Made by a program: the position numbers and the translations under genes. DNA of 64,000 nucleotides. Origin: Rapana venosa (Eukaryota > Mollusca > Gastropoda > Neogastropoda > Muricidae). The notes under the pieces are model-generated. The model was given only the letters and a program-made list of their open reading frames with translations, searched no databases and was not told where the DNA came from. This document shows positions 33,401-42,294 of this stretch, one piece after another. The stretch is taken from contig CM054145.1 of NCBI GenBank assembly GCA_028751875.1, positions 10,046,467 to 10,110,466 of the forward strand, written 5' to 3'. Position 1 is the stretch's first letter. Each line of letters starts with the position of its first letter.

Positions 33401-34984
33401 TATAGCCACCAATATCTGGAGTTCTCATTTAAGTGGCATTTGTGAGTAGCTGAAAATTCCCCCGAGATGTGTGCATTTTGTACCTGTTTCAACCTGTAAT
33501 AGTTGATCATTAACGCATTTAGCTTGGGAGCGCTCATAAAAGTTGAAAACCTGGGCTTGCAGAAAGGAAGTAGTACAGTGCCAAGATCTGAATGAAATTA
33601 GAGTGAGCTTTGTTTTAACAAATCTGTGTCACAAAAAACACAACTGTTAAAAAGAATCGGTCAGATGAGTACACTTTTCAACAAATAATGTTAGCTTTTT
33701 CTTTCACATCTCATGTGTTCTGTCTGAAACAACTTGAGACATAAGTGGCTAAAGGGATATATTTTGGTTAATACATCCAGACTCAAGACACACTCCTGCA
33801 ATAGTGATTTCATTTGTTGTTGTATATATAGATATACAGACACAATATATGGAATATGAATATTGATTTGAAATCGATTTCTGTTTTAGAATTGTCTGTA
33901 TAGAGTGAAGAATGTATGACTTAAAAATTCAATTCATAAAAAGTCAGAAAGCTATCCTTTTGGCTGGGTTGGTTGATTTGTTATATTGGGTTTTTTGGTG
34001 TGTTTTTTAAAAGAATTATTTATTTTATCCTAGGCTGTTTTCTAAACTTTTAAAACTAGTTTTTGGAATTGATGAAAAAAAATCTAGTTTGGTTTTATCA
34101 TTTCATATGTTTTCTCACAAAATATGTGTTAGAAAAGTTTTGTATTCATTTTTATTTCTTGAAAAAAAAATACAAGGGAACTGTTAGTGTAGTATCTAAC
34201 TGTATTGCGTTCTTATGTGACCACAGAAATGAACGAGTTTGTCAGTGAGCTGGAAGAGGATGTGGAGGGGATGCAGAGCATGATTTACGTGCTGCAGCAA
34301 CAACTGAAAGAAACCAAAGAAAGTCTAGCTGCCGTGGAAGCAGAGAACAGCCACTTAAGGATGTTGCAGCCTGTGTCATCAGTGGTCAAACACGAACCAG
34401 CAGGCAGCAGCAGCAGCAGCAGCAATAGTGTGTCAGTAGCAGACAGCAGTGGTGGTGTGGGGACCTGCAAAGAGGAAGGCTGTGCCCCAGAGACTACAGC
34501 CTGCAGCAACAGGACAGACGAAGCCAGTGTGGCAGAAGGGACCAAGAATGTGGTACTAGGTAGCGAAGCCAACAAGGCACGAACTTCAGACTCCCCGCAG
34601 ACAGCAGCAGTCTCCAAAACAGAGACTACACAACAAGCCTTAGGACCAGGGCTTATGAAGAGGACTAGTGGGAAGGGGGACGAGGAGGAAGGTGCTTCGC
34701 AACAACCCAACGGTAAGACAGCAGACTCCGACAAAGGTGAGCACGACTGTTCACTGGCAGCAGCAGAGTCCACCGACCTGCGGACAGACCAGGCGTGTGA
34801 CACGGCGCAAAGTGTTCCTACAGCAAAGATTCCCGTGGACAGTTCATCACCGGAGCCCCCCGTGAAGGCAGATAGAGACAGCCGACCCGATGGGCCCGAT
34901 GTTAAAACAGTAGTGACACCTGAAGCCAAGCCCATTCGCAACGGAGGATTGGAAGGGTTGGCAGCAACCGGTGGTGATGATTGA
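3051..34984 (+). CDS. WTAP: WTAP, m6A writer complex subunit (whole gene, 7 coding exons)
   Basis: WTAP (Drosophila Fl(2)d) is the regulatory subunit that holds METTL3-METTL14 together with VIRMA, HAKAI and ZC3H13 in nuclear speckles. It is needed for mRNA N6-methylation and some splicing choices. Exons: 3051-3080, 3900-3955, 6004-6068, 8505-8626, 9822-10000, 24789-24944 and 34227-34984. All boundaries are GT-AG with matching phases. They total 1,366 nt, or 1,365 once one surplus base near 24871-24876 is discounted, giving 454 residues (human 396). Family motifs include SRRENTLVLRLTNKEQELQ, NELNAWKFTAD, MAKCRMLLQENEELGK and VEGMQSMIYVLQQQLKET. The middle is coiled coil. The last ~215 residues are Ser/Thr/Glu/Pro-rich and probably disordered, as in orthologues. 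The start gives MSEGPPSPKR, similar in length and basic character to the vertebrate N terminus. The frameshift is either a sequencing error or a real lesion. Confidence 0.95.
3081..3899. other. WTAP intron 1
   Basis: Plain AT-rich intron between GTGAGT and TTGCAG. Nothing further recognised. Confidence 0.8.
3900..3955 (+). CDS. WTAP: WTAP coding exon 2
   Basis: The acceptor is TTGTTGCAG and the donor GTAAGG. It encodes LRLDVDDLAKLNKEDLVE plus two bases of a Lys codon completed by the next exon. It corresponds to the N-terminal helix region of WTAP. Confidence 0.9.
3956..6003. other. WTAP intron 2
   Basis: A 2 kb intron with no coding exon. It holds a short CT run (4792-4804), two copies of an AGCGGCC(A/G)GC motif near 5276 and 5321, and a T homopolymer (5347-5362). 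The small open frames at 4246-4831 show no known domain. Confidence 0.7.
6004..6068 (+). CDS. WTAP: WTAP coding exon 3
   Basis: Encodes KYRELDDYLSYILAKQRG followed by SVDK, with one base of the next codon at its end. The acceptor is CTTGAAG and the donor GTATGG at 6069. The last 15 nt of the exon and its donor are repeated at 6473-6503 behind a SINE that starts 16 bp past the donor. Confidence 0.9.
6085..6472 (+). mobile_element. SINE-B copy at the WTAP exon 3 donor
   Basis: tRNA-derived SINE. The head (GGATCTGTGGTCTAGAGGTAA) resembles an A box, followed by a degenerate B box (GGTTTGATCTCC). The body contains the family landmarks (CCATCCATTAGACC, GATGAGACAATAAACCGA, AAGGGTGGCACTGC) and a tail near TTAAAAAGTTGTA. 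Related copies lie at 31766-31860 (+), 45755-46140 (-) and 63478-63857 (-). It is flanked by a 31-bp imperfect direct repeat (6054-6084 and 6473-6503) that includes the end of exon 3. Confidence 0.85.
6763..7110 (+). pseudogene. Degenerate RTE-type reverse transcriptase fragment
   Basis: A broken open frame reads AFDSVRNGLSKAGLAYSK, then EWRAM, then MLSPHLFS. After a frame change it reads RYADDTVLVANDITSLRR and later GRKITAGESE. These match, in order, the finger and palm motifs of a LINE reverse transcriptase, including the catalytic YADD. In-frame stops and frame changes show that it is dead. It lies in WTAP intron 3. Confidence 0.75.
7704..8412. mobile_element. piggyBac-like non-autonomous element (709 bp)
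   Basis: Flanked on both sides by TTAA (7700-7703 and 8413-8416), the piggyBac target duplication. The ends are imperfect 13-bp inverted repeats: CCACTAGACTGCC on the left, and CCTCTTAACTGCC when the right end is read inward (10 of 13 match). A second, subterminal inverted repeat, GTGCACCCTATA(C/T)GCC, lies about 45 bp in on the left and 20 bp in on the right. A hairpin, CCCCGGAAATTTTCCGGGG, lies near the left end. No transposase frame is open. It ends about 90 bp before WTAP coding exon 4. Confidence 0.8.
8505..8626 (+). CDS. WTAP: WTAP coding exon 4
   Basis: The acceptor is CATTTTCAG and the donor GTGAGT. An acidic Asp/Glu/Gly linker (DDGDDKEGDD) is followed by the strongly conserved block SRRENTLVLRLTNKEQELQD, matching the ARREN...MRLATKEQEMQ region of vertebrate WTAP. 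It ends in phase 0. Confidence 0.95.
8690..9060 (-). mobile_element. SINE-C copy (tRNA-derived)
   Basis: Read on the minus strand it starts GGGGCAGGATAGCCCAGTGG (A-box-like), then a B-box-like GGGTTCCAGCC. The family body with GATGAGACTGTAAATC follows, and the tail contains AAGGTAGCCG and ACCATTAAGG on the plus strand. A similar head and body occur at 62325-62680. Confidence 0.75.
9485..9670. repeat. Dispersed repeat G, copy 1
   Basis: About 160 bp nearly identical to 26535-26715. Shared blocks include GGGGGTCACCCAGAACATGC, CCCACCTGGGAATCA and GAGAAGTTAG(C/T)GTGTATGAC. The element class is not recognised. The 90-residue open frame over it is not a gene. Confidence 0.8.
9822..10000 (+). CDS. 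WTAP: WTAP coding exon 5
   Basis: The acceptor is GTTTCAG and the donor GTGTAT. It encodes the conserved segment containing AQLRSLLLDPAVNLVFQRM and NELNAWKFTAD, which forms part of the central coiled coil. It ends two bases into a Ser codon completed at 24789 after a 14.8 kb intron. Confidence 0.95.
10883..11425. repeat. Imperfect inverted repeat, possible foldback element
   Basis: The outer block AAGGAGTATGG (from 10883) is matched by CCATACTCCTT (to about 11424). The inner block TATTTGATGGGAGTTTAT (about 10976-10994) is matched by its complement at about 11348-11365. The spacing differs on the two sides (about 90 versus 60 bp) and a GT microsatellite sits between. No clear target duplication was found. 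It may be a decayed MITE or two copies head to head. Confidence 0.55.
12712..12812 (+). repeat. SINE-D 3' fragment
   Basis: ATGGCTACCTTAATGGTGG followed by CGCCATTGGTGAACCTCAG. This matches the 3' part of the SINE-D copies at 42070-42290 and 52776-53210. The tRNA-like head is missing. Confidence 0.65.
14540..15060. repeat. Degenerate tandem repeat, unit ~115-170 bp
   Basis: Four or five units start with GACTTTGACATTGGCTTTAA-like sequence near 14542, 14692, 14807 and 14978. Each goes on to AGATCTATCTCTCTGAATG and GGAAATACAAATTTG, separated by CT runs and G or C homopolymers of variable length. The unit looks like one module repeated with expanding microsatellites between. Confidence 0.75.
15060..15400. 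repeat. CT and GT microsatellites with a repeat tail
   Basis: CT runs (15060-15126 and 15350-15395) and a GT run with GC steps (15187-15254). Between them GTGAATAAATCGTTCGAGTT ends in TTCGAG copies, which resembles the microsatellite-like tail of a retrotransposed element. Confidence 0.65.
15649..17270. other. WTAP intron 5, middle part
   Basis: No exon found. There is a G homopolymer at about 15768-15785 and G-rich stretches at 16092-16150. Small open frames have no recognisable domain. Confidence 0.5.
17274..17540. repeat. 133-bp tandem duplication
   Basis: CTGGGATGATGTAG(T/G)TGATGG starts at 17274 and again at 17407. The two ~133-bp units differ by only a handful of bases, including one extra G, and are directly adjacent, so the duplication is recent. 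Confidence 0.9.
17990..18180 (+). pseudogene. Possible decayed piggyBac transposase fragment
   Basis: Read in one frame it gives LPIFSKRMSRVGIYLIM, and after a frame change FLHLNNNA. The order resembles the piggyBac-family block in which a Met-Ser-Arg motif precedes a Phe-Leu-His-Phe-x-Asp-Asn motif. Only this short block is recognisable and the frame is broken, so the call is tentative. Confidence 0.35.
18227..18515 (+). mobile_element. tRNA/5S chimeric SINE-A, copy 1
   Basis: The head GGATAGCTCAGTGGTCGG is a tRNA A-box arm. It is fused to AAGTTAAGCAG...GGTTACCAGTTGGATGGGTGACCG, which follows the 3' half of 5S rRNA and its internal control region. The body includes GGTAAAGCAGCGAGGGAGAG and CAATATGCTGGCCC, and the end is TCCTTTACCTTT. 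It is flanked by an exact 11-bp target duplication, TACATGCTGCT (18216-18226 and 18516-18526). Confidence 0.9.
18527..21987. other. WTAP intron 5, between SINE-A copies 1 and 2
   Basis: Contains a LINE 3' tail (18840-18943), short CA runs with GCGTGCGC at 19740-19780, and a T homopolymer (21486-21507). The longest frame (20938-21435, plus) contains CAGCCAGC repeats and no known domain. No exon supported. Confidence 0.5.
18840..18943 (+). repeat. 3' tail of the RNase H LINE family
   Basis: A CT run is followed by AGGGTTGTCTAGTATTGATC, CTTAAAGTGGAAAGAC and ATTGAAGACTGACTGACTT. The same order ends the LINE insertion at 57220-58907, where the terminal repeat is ACTTACTTACTT. Only the tail is left here. 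Confidence 0.7.
21988..22253 (+). mobile_element. tRNA/5S chimeric SINE-A, copy 2
   Basis: Same structure as copy 1 but with the 3' end shortened (CTATGGCCTTATACC). It is flanked by an exact 14-bp target duplication, TTTATGTCAGAATG (21974-21987 and 22254-22267). Confidence 0.9.
22268..24788. other. WTAP intron 5, last part
   Basis: No coding exon before the acceptor at 24787-24788. It contains a CTCA/CA microsatellite (22736-22812), GT-rich stretches (23283-23340 and 23500-23570) and an A homopolymer (23874-23893). Confidence 0.6.
24789..24944 (+). CDS. WTAP: WTAP coding exon 6, with a +1 frameshift
   Basis: The acceptor is CCTCTTTCAG. The first part reads SQMGKRLMAKCRMLLQENEE then LGKMISSGR, a near match to orthologues. 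From about 24871-24876 the protein continues only one base later (TAKLESEIAVQK then TLVTEMKTNQD). One surplus base therefore sits in the CGACAC stretch. Removing one base restores the length to a multiple of three and joins correctly to exon 7 across the GTGTGT donor. A sequence or assembly error is more likely than decay, since everything else is intact. Confidence 0.9.
24945..26534. other. WTAP intron 6, first part
   Basis: No exon seen. An ATC trinucleotide run (about 25347-25371), C homopolymers (25603-25615 and 26276-26291) and G-rich patches (26034-26070). Confidence 0.6.
26535..26715. repeat. Dispersed repeat G, copy 2
   Basis: Second copy of the element at 9485-9670. It extends a little further right, into GCAGCCATACTCCGACTTCA, a block not kept in copy 1. 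Same orientation as copy 1. Confidence 0.8.
26716..31765. other. WTAP intron 6, middle part
   Basis: Five kilobases without a supported exon. There are two long G homopolymers (29493-29510 and 29528-29550) and a GT microsatellite (30401-30450). The open frame at 30877-31302 (141 codons, plus) shows no recognised domain. A 65-codon minus frame near 28887-29084 is also unrecognised. Confidence 0.5.
31766..31860 (+). mobile_element. SINE-B 3' fragment
   Basis: Starts at AAGGGTGGCGCTGCTCTTGT, runs through CGCGCTCTCCCCAGGGAGAG and ends near GACTTAAAGTGGTATAAAC. The tRNA-like head is absent, so it is 5'-truncated. Confidence 0.75.
31861..34226. other. WTAP intron 6, last part
   Basis: AT-rich intron with A and T homopolymers (31985-32000, 32732-32748 and 33266-33278). 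Nothing recognised up to the acceptor at 34225-34226. Confidence 0.6.
34227..34984 (+). CDS. WTAP: WTAP coding exon 7 (terminal)
   Basis: The acceptor is GTGACCACAG. It opens with EMNEFVSELEEDVEGMQSM and IYVLQQQLKETKESL, the last conserved coiled-coil block. A ~215-residue low-complexity tail follows, rich in Ser, Thr, Glu, Pro and Ala, with a CAG/AGC-encoded Ser run near 34400-34423. The stop TGA is at 34982-34984. Open frames on the opposite strand here mirror this GC-rich coding stretch. Confidence 0.95.
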
Positions 34985-37770
34985 GGGGTGAAATGCCATA
35001 GTGTGTGTGTTGGTGTGTGTGTGTGGTGAGGTTGGATGATTGGTTTAGGCTCCTTACACAACAGTCTGTTTTGTTCCTGTGAAGTGGGGATGCATGTGGA
35101 AAAGGCTTGGAGGAGGAAGATGGGGAGAAGTGTTCACCGCAAAACCTCTGTAGATACTGGAAACAAACATTACAGGTAACACTGTTGCTAGCATTTGCGT
35201 ATCCTGTCCTTTTGTCTAGCTGCAAGCTGCAAAAGATGAAAAATCTTTTACTTAAATTCCATACATAATCTGTTTGCCTCTCTTTCAGTGATGCATTCGC
35301 TAAGTAATTCTATTGAAATCACATTCATGGCTTAGAGTAAGTATACCTTAGTTGGGGTGGGTGGGGGAGGGCTTGTGTTTAAATGCTTTTTCAAGGTAGG
35401 CAGGGGTATTTTTCTTTCCTTTTTTGGGGGGAGGGGGGGTGTAATAGCTTGTTAGATTATATTCAAAAAATTAGATCAAGGACTACATGTATAAGATCAT
35501 ATAATAATGACAGAAAATAACTTTTTGATTTGGTCTGTCTCTTCAACACTGTAGGGGTAAATAGCAGCAGGCTTCTGAAACTAGAATTTAGACTGTCAGG
35601 TAATGAGGTATTTTTATGTACTGGTATCTCTGTAGGAATGCACGTGTACTCACACACACACACACACACTTTCACTACCTCACTCACCCACTCACTTTCT
35701 CTTCCATCTGCCTGCCTCTCTTTCTCTGCCATTTTGTGGGGGGGAGGGGGGATCGGACCATATTTTGTGATAACACACTTTGGAATGGAGCTGTGTCTGG
35801 GAGATTTGATCTCCGTGCCTTGATCCACAGTGCAGTGTGGTGCCCACATGCATCCCGTACCTGTTAGCTTGTTTGTTTATGAATGATGGACGGTCGGTTG
35901 GTCGGTCTTCTCCTCTCCTTGCATAAACTACCTGGCAGAAAATCCTTGATATGCAATTTGTTAACAGGTGTACTTCATTCTTGTGTTTGTATAATTTATA
36001 TCTTGTTTTATGAGTGAAATCAGTTTTACTTTCTGGAGTACACCAGTTGCAGTGATTGGTGCAATGTTAGGTAGTTTTCGTGATTTTTTTGGCTTGAAGG
36101 AAGAAAGTTGATGATATTGCGTTTTTGAAGGGTGAAAAAGAAGTGTTTGCAGTTGTAATGAATTACTATTTGTATCCCTCAGTTACATGAAGTTATGCGG
36201 TAAACTTTCAGGGTTGGTATTGGGAAAGGGATATTTATCTGAACAGCAAGCAAGTGCTAGCAACACACATACACGCAAGCGCGCATGCATGCATGCACAC
36301 ACGCGCGCGCACGCACACACACAGATTACATAATAATAATCTCAAATCGGACAATAAAAAATCAGTTCATAAGATCACTCAAGTAAACCAAAAATAGAGG
36401 GGGGGGGGAAGATAGAAAGGCAGAAAATGGAATTGAAAACATTTGGGGAACTTGGCAAATCATAGTGTTTGGGAGTAACCAGCTTGGAGGGTGACTAGTG
36501 GACAAGACAAAGGCTAAGTCCATTCTAGGATAAAAGGGATAAACTGATTTATCCATAGTAGTACAGATGTCTGTTATTCCTCCACTCATCTCCCATGCAG
36601 ATTTCCATTGCCTGTAGCTGTTAGCTTGCTCATTGTTGAGACTGTAGTAAGACTCGAGTAGGTGGGCTTGTTTTTCAGTTACAGCAAGAGTAAGCAAAAA
36701 TAACCCAGTTTTTCTTAAAGAAATAGTTCCTCTCACTTTTACTAAATTTTAATTTAATGAAACTAGAAGCATCTTCCCTTAGGGGTATGTTACTAGTACA
36801 TGTTTAATGTTGCCAAAGTTTGTGAAGATATGGGTTTTATTTTAAATGGTTTGTATAGTTTTGTGACTGAAAGAGAAGAAAAAAGTGTGTTCATTGGGGT
36901 GGGGGTGGTGGTGTTGATCTTGTTTTATGGTTTTTCAAGATGAGTGGGTGGGGGTTGCTTTGGTTTGGTTTTTCATCAACCATTTATATGCCTGATTTTG
37001 TATAGGATGAAAATAAACTTGGTTGCAAGGGGGATATAGCTCTAAGCTGTTCTTTTAGAAGGGGATTAGAGATGGGCTCTGGAGAGCTTCAAGTAGCTGT
37101 AGGTTAAGAGCTTTTGAACATTGTGATGAAACCATTGTGTGTAACGAGCCAGTGTGCTTAAACATGACTTGGTAAATGACCGTCCATCATTTTAAACATG
37201 TGTTCAGTGTTGGTTGGCCTTTACTGATGCACTAGCCAATAGATATGAAGTTGTTGGGGGGTTGTTTTCACTGTCTTGTTCATCCATTTCAGGAAAAGTG
37301 GAACTGTTTCTAGCGTTGATTGCTAATCATTTCCAACATGAAGGCTTTGAAATAATCCACGAGAGTAAGAATTCCTTGATTTTGTTGTTTTGCACCAATG
37401 TGCACAAATCAATCATTGGCAGCCTTTTGTGATTTCAGTTCAGGCTCAGTCAGCGATAAAGGCATAGTTTGTATATATATATATGTTAAGGGAAAAAAAT
37501 TTAAAAACCAAAAGACTTTTTTGTTTTTATTTATTTATCAGTTGATTTATTTTCTTTGTATAGATGATTGTTTGAGACTTCTTGACTAAGGACTGTGCTA
37601 ACAAAAGGATTGCATTATGTCTGTCTGTCCTCTGTGTATATACTAGCAGTTTGCAAGGGATTTTGTAATTTTGTATTCCAGTTTATATTTATTTCCATTC
37701 CTTTTTTCTTAAAATTTTTTTTTTTTTTTTTTTTTGCTTAACCTTGTCGAGTCTGGTGTGTTAATAAACA
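34985..37770 (+). other. Probable WTAP 3' UTR and beyond
   Basis: Downstream of the WTAP stop, no coding frame is recognised. Candidate poly(A) signals AATAAA lie at 36353-36358, 37012-37017 and 37763-37768; which one is used cannot be told from sequence. CA repeats occur at 35652-35668 and a CA/CG alternation at 36262-36322. Confidence 0.5.
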
Positions 37771-38488
37771 ATTGCTGATACCTATTGATTGCATAACTGG
37801 ACAACATATACAGTGTTTAAAAAAAAGGCCTGATACTCTCAGCCAAGTAACAGTATAGGTTGGTTAGTTTTTTCCACTACAAATGATCACTTTGCCTGGC
37901 CATGCATGTAGATATTTTAGCAGTATGCTATTGCTTTCAGTATCGTGATGGATTTTCTTACTGTTACTGGTGACATAGCTTGATGACATAGTTAACACAA
38001 GGAACAGGAGACCTCTGTGATCTCAGAAATTAAGGGCATCTGCAAAGATGCTGACTTGAAAATGTTAAGTCTTTTTTTTTTTTGGCGTTCTCACATATAT
38101 AGGGAATTGTGGCCATTTTGGAAAAGCAAGCAAAACTTTCAGGTAGAAGAGACTTGTGTGGTGGGTGTAGGGTTTTTTGTGTGTATTTTCTTTGGTACTT
38201 CAGGCAGCTTGTGAAATGAAACTGGGTGGTAGGTTTTAGTGGTGGGATTTTTGTAGGTTATTGATGTTTGAATGTTGCTAGTAAAGTAATGATAGGCCTA
38301 TATAATCACAGGTGACCCTGTAAACAAGCTATAACGCTTTATCTGATTTATACAGAATGCCAGATGAGGTTGCTAATTCATAGCAAAAGTGTCAGATGGT
38401 AAGTAAAAGCCAAGTGTACTTTTGTGGATGGATTCTCTAAGTTCTTCACAAGTTTGGAAGAATGACAGTTTATCACTGTTCACTGGTC
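37771..38488. other. Intergenic stretch, nothing recognised
   Basis: AT-rich, with a T homopolymer at 38070-38081. No repeat family or exon identified. Confidence 0.5.
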
Positions 38489-38660
38489 CCGTAACCCGCC
38501 AGGGTCGTAGGGGCGCTGCATGGTGGACGAACGGTGGACCAGCTGGCTCCACTTAGCGCGGTCGTGGGCGAGTGCCTGGGTGACACTGAAGTCCTCCCCT
38601 GTCCAATCACGGATGTCGTCGGCCCACTTTCAGGAAAAAGTGGGCCGACAGTTTATATGC
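38489..38660 (-). pseudogene. RTE-type LINE, C-terminal fragment
   Basis: The minus strand reads WADDIRDWTGEDFSVTQ, then ALAHDRAKWSQLVHRSS, then MQRPYDPGGLRD. This is the C-terminal block that follows the reverse transcriptase in RTE-like elements. No upstream RT is attached, so it is a 5'-truncated copy. Confidence 0.75.
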
Positions 38661-41495
38661 ATTGCCAAATGAAGGAATGTGATGATTGCAGATGGGGGGA
38701 AACCTGTGTAAAGGTGTTGGTCACAGTGTTGTTGATTTAGTTTTATGGTTAATTTTGGCCGGTTGGGTGAGACAGTGGTTATCGAGAGAGGTATGTTATC
38801 ACGTATACAAAGTGTCTGTACTAACCATGAAAGTTGACATTTCTCTGTCTCTTTGCCTCAACAGAAATGTACACATATGCATATGTCCCTTCCATGCTCA
38901 GACTTGCCCACTTACACACACAACATACATACATACATACATACACACATGCACACTAACTCACACACCCACATGTACACACACACACCACGCACAACAC
39001 ACCACCCCACCACACACACACACACACACACACACACGGCAAGTCAGATTCTAAGTTGCTGCCCACAGATGTCATAGTCTCGCATGGCAGATAAAAACAT
39101 TAAATAAAAGGTTTTTCTTATTGCACTAATATCAGTTTCTTATTCTTCATGTCTGTCTATATATCTTTCTATATGTGTGTGTGTGTCTCTCGCACACACA
39201 CACTTACACACATGAACACATAAAATCTTGCATACAGCAGGCTAAAAACAAAATATTGTAGGTGCTAAGTTTAACATCAAGTGAATTGTGTCGACACTTC
39301 AGTCCCAATTGTGTGCATCTTGTGTGTTATGTTTTGTTGACATATTTACATTTGTCTTGGAAAAAAGAAAAACAAGAGAGAGTACTCCAGGTGGAGAAGG
39401 GGGGTGGGGAGTTGAAATTATAACATTTTCAGAAAAAGGACAAAGTATTGTTTACTTGTTTTCTTAATATTATTTAAGATGTAACATACAGATGAGAGAA
39501 GAAAAAAGTCACTGCATGGAATTTGACAAAAGCCTTACCTAAATACTTAAGATATTCAGAAGAAGTTAACAACCACTATTTTGACAGCCTATAAGCTTTA
39601 AGATTGTTTTTATATTGATGAGTGTTTTCTCTTCTTCGTTGGTGCCGAAGTGAACATCAAAACAGAAGCATTTACGTGAATGAAATGCTCTGAGTGCTCA
39701 GTTACACGTGCAAGTTGATAATGCTCTGACTGTTCAGTTCCACAAGTTTTCAGAGCAAGTTATTGATGATACATTTTATAGTTGTGCCAGATTGAACACC
39801 TATAGCCTCTGTTACATTCATACATTATATGATTTTGGAAATTAAAAGAGAAATAGTGTGAAAATGTGTGGAGGTTTCTGTTTGTGAGAAGGAAAAAGTG
39901 TTTGTGTGTGTGTGTGTGATTTTATTTTTGGAATTTGATGTTTACTGATGTTACATTGTAATGCATGACTGTAGCTCATGAGCATACAGTTATATGCTTC
40001 CCTTCAAAAAAATAACTTAAATGCAGATCAGTGGTTCTTAACTTCAAGTTACAAATACTTAAGGATACCCATTCACAGTGAAAACAAATATATATATAAT
40101 ATAAGGTGTGTGTAACCCAGGCTCTCTATCCTTTTGCCGGGTACATAAAAAGAAAGTTTGGTTCAGGTACTTTCTAAAGAAAAAGACAAAATTGGAAATA
40201 GCTGTTGAAAGATTTCTTGATGTTAAAATCTCAAAAACTGAATGGTGGTATAACAATTAACAATGTTCCAAATCAAACTGACTCAAAGTCACAACAGGTA
40301 TCTTTGTCGCAAATGGCAATTGAAAGATTTATTGATATTAAGATCTATACAAAAAATGTTAAAAATTGAATGGTGGTATAACAATTCAAGGTCCCTAATC
40401 AAACTAGCTTAAAAGTTACAACAGATGTCTTCGTCACAATGCAATGTTTCATGCTCTCAAAACAAACAAACAAAAGAACATGATGATAACCCAACAATTT
40501 GGTTGAGTAGCATAAACTACTTCTAGGCAACTAAGAACATGTCTTACTCTCTCATGATCAGCTGGGACTGCCAGCTGTCTCAAAAATTGACAAAGTGACC
40601 CAATGAAAATGTCCAGATCCCTACACCTTCTTCCTTTACTATCAAAATTGTGTACACATTTTAGTATTTTTCATACAAACTAAAAGTACTTTATAGACTT
40701 AAAATCCTAACAAAAACCCCCAACTAACATGCCCTTTTTTGTTGACTTACAACAGATGAAAGATTTTGACCCTTTTGGATGAAGTCAGAGTGCTCCCCGT
40801 GTCCATTTTTGTTGATGGCCCCCAAAAATTGTTCCCCTCTCCTGGACAAAATTTTTTAGGTGGGTTACATGTATTTATATACACGTGTGTGCGTGCGTGC
40901 GTGTACCTATCACACATATACCCAAATTTCAGCTGCTATCTATTCCATCCCAGATGATGCTAATTATAGCTGAAACTAGCCTCACTTGGACTTGGAAGGG
41001 GCTAATTTTAGCCCTGGACCCTTGACTGAGTTATGCTGGATTTGCACGCTGTGATATATATGTATAAGCGCTTTGATTTGTTCCTTTACAAGATTCAGCG
41101 CTATATAATTCCATATTTTATTATTACTTAGGGAAACTCTTATTTGTTTTTATCACTAATGAAATGCTTCCCCATTCGAACCCTAGGTACCCTCTATTAA
41201 ACTTTTTTCCAACTTAACAAACTTCTCTAAAGATTTTTTTTTTTTTACTTCTTTGAATATGACAACATATTCCTCAAGACTACTATGAAGGTCATTTAAA
41301 GGGGGGGGGGGTTGTTCCTTGATATTGTCCTTGTTTTTCTTCTTTAGTCTTCATGTACACTTTGCCCCATTCATTCCACTTTACCATAATATTTGAAACT
41401 TTATCCTATTTGTCCCCTGTGCACTCATTGTGGAACTCTTTATTTCCATGTGCCTTTTATGAATTTTCTTTCATTTATCTCCTTCTACATTTTAT
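38661..41495. other. Intergenic stretch with CA repeats
   Basis: Contains TACA/CA repeats (38925-39038), a GT run (39904-39918), a diverged ~115-bp tandem duplication (40200-40440) and a T-rich degenerate repeat beginning near 41340. No coding exon found. Confidence 0.5.
40200..40440. repeat. Diverged ~115-bp tandem duplication
   Basis: TTGAAAGATTT, GAATGGTGGTATAACAATT, AATCAAACT and CACAACAG-like blocks occur in the same order twice, about 115 bp apart, with many substitutions and indels. Confidence 0.65.
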
Positions 41496-42075
41496 GGGGA
41501 CGGGATAGCTCAGTGGTCGGAGCACTCGCTTTCCCCCAGCCAAGTTAAGCAGCGTCGAGCGTGGTTACCAGTTGGATGGGTGACCGTTTGCGCGCCTTGG
41601 CTTCAGTACAGTTCCCCCAGTTCACCTCTTTAGGGTCAGGGAAGGTAAAGCAGCGAGGGAGAGGAGATGGGCGCCGCCCTCAATATGCTGGCCCTAGAGA
41701 AGTGAGGTCTCTGACGCCTCGCTCCCCTACGACCTTATAGGTTATGGGACTCCTTTACCTTTACCCTCCTTACATTTTATGAACATTTGCCCCCATTTAT
41801 TTCATGTTACCTTTATGGATTTTCCTCCATTTATTTACATTAACGTTTTGCAGAATTCCCTTTACATTTTTCTGAATTTTCTTTCATTCATTCCCCAGCA
41901 CCTTTAAATGAAACTTACTTCATTTATTTTTCTGGAATTTTTAGACTATTCCACTCACTTCTCTATGTCTTATTTAAAAGGTTTCCCAATTTTTTTCCCT
42001 GTAGCTTTTATGAGAAATCACCCTATTTATATCCATATACCTTTTATGAAATTTTTTCTGTTTCTTTACAAGAAG
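41340..42075. repeat. Degenerate T-rich satellite, unit ~45 bp
   Basis: Many diverged units containing CCATTTATTTCCATG-like and CCTTTTATGAATTTTC-like blocks, for example near 41440, 41770, 41820, 41880 and 42010. A chimeric SINE-A has inserted into it (41496-41765). The repeat is old, as no two units agree closely. Confidence 0.6.
41496..41765 (+). mobile_element. tRNA/5S chimeric SINE-A, copy 3
   Basis: Close to copy 1 but missing about 25 bp after GTTCACC. The flanks share ACATTTTAT (41487-41495 and 41772-41780), but the surrounding satellite also contains this motif, so the target duplication is less certain than for copies 1 and 2. Confidence 0.85.
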
Positions 42076-42290
42076 GAAGGTGGCAGGGCGGTTTAGTCGT
42101 TCACCTGCCTAACAAGTAAACTGTGAGGTTCTGGGTTTCATTCCCAGCCTTTCTCTTTCTTTCGAGTTTGACTGGGAAAACCTAACAGAATGCAGCTATC
42201 TAAATGGTGGGCAAGAGAAGTGGTATATGCATAAATCATGCCGTTGGTGAACCTTGGGGCTCTAGCTGAAGAAGGGAAAAAAAGTCTGAT
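42070..42290 (+). mobile_element. SINE-D copy (tRNA-derived)
   Basis: Starts GGAAGGTGGCAGGGCGGTTT and has TTCACCTGCCTAACAAGTAA and a B-box-like GGGTTTCATTCCCAGCC. It ends with the CCGTTGGTGAACCTTGGGG tail. Other copies lie at 50585-50930 (+), 52776-53210 (+) and 62950-63312 (-). Confidence 0.8.
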
Positions 42291-42294
42291 CCAA

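Noticed and set aside
34285..35061. 258-codon minus-strand frame opposite WTAP exon 7
   Set aside because: A shadow of the GC-rich low-complexity WTAP tail on the other strand, with no independent similarity.
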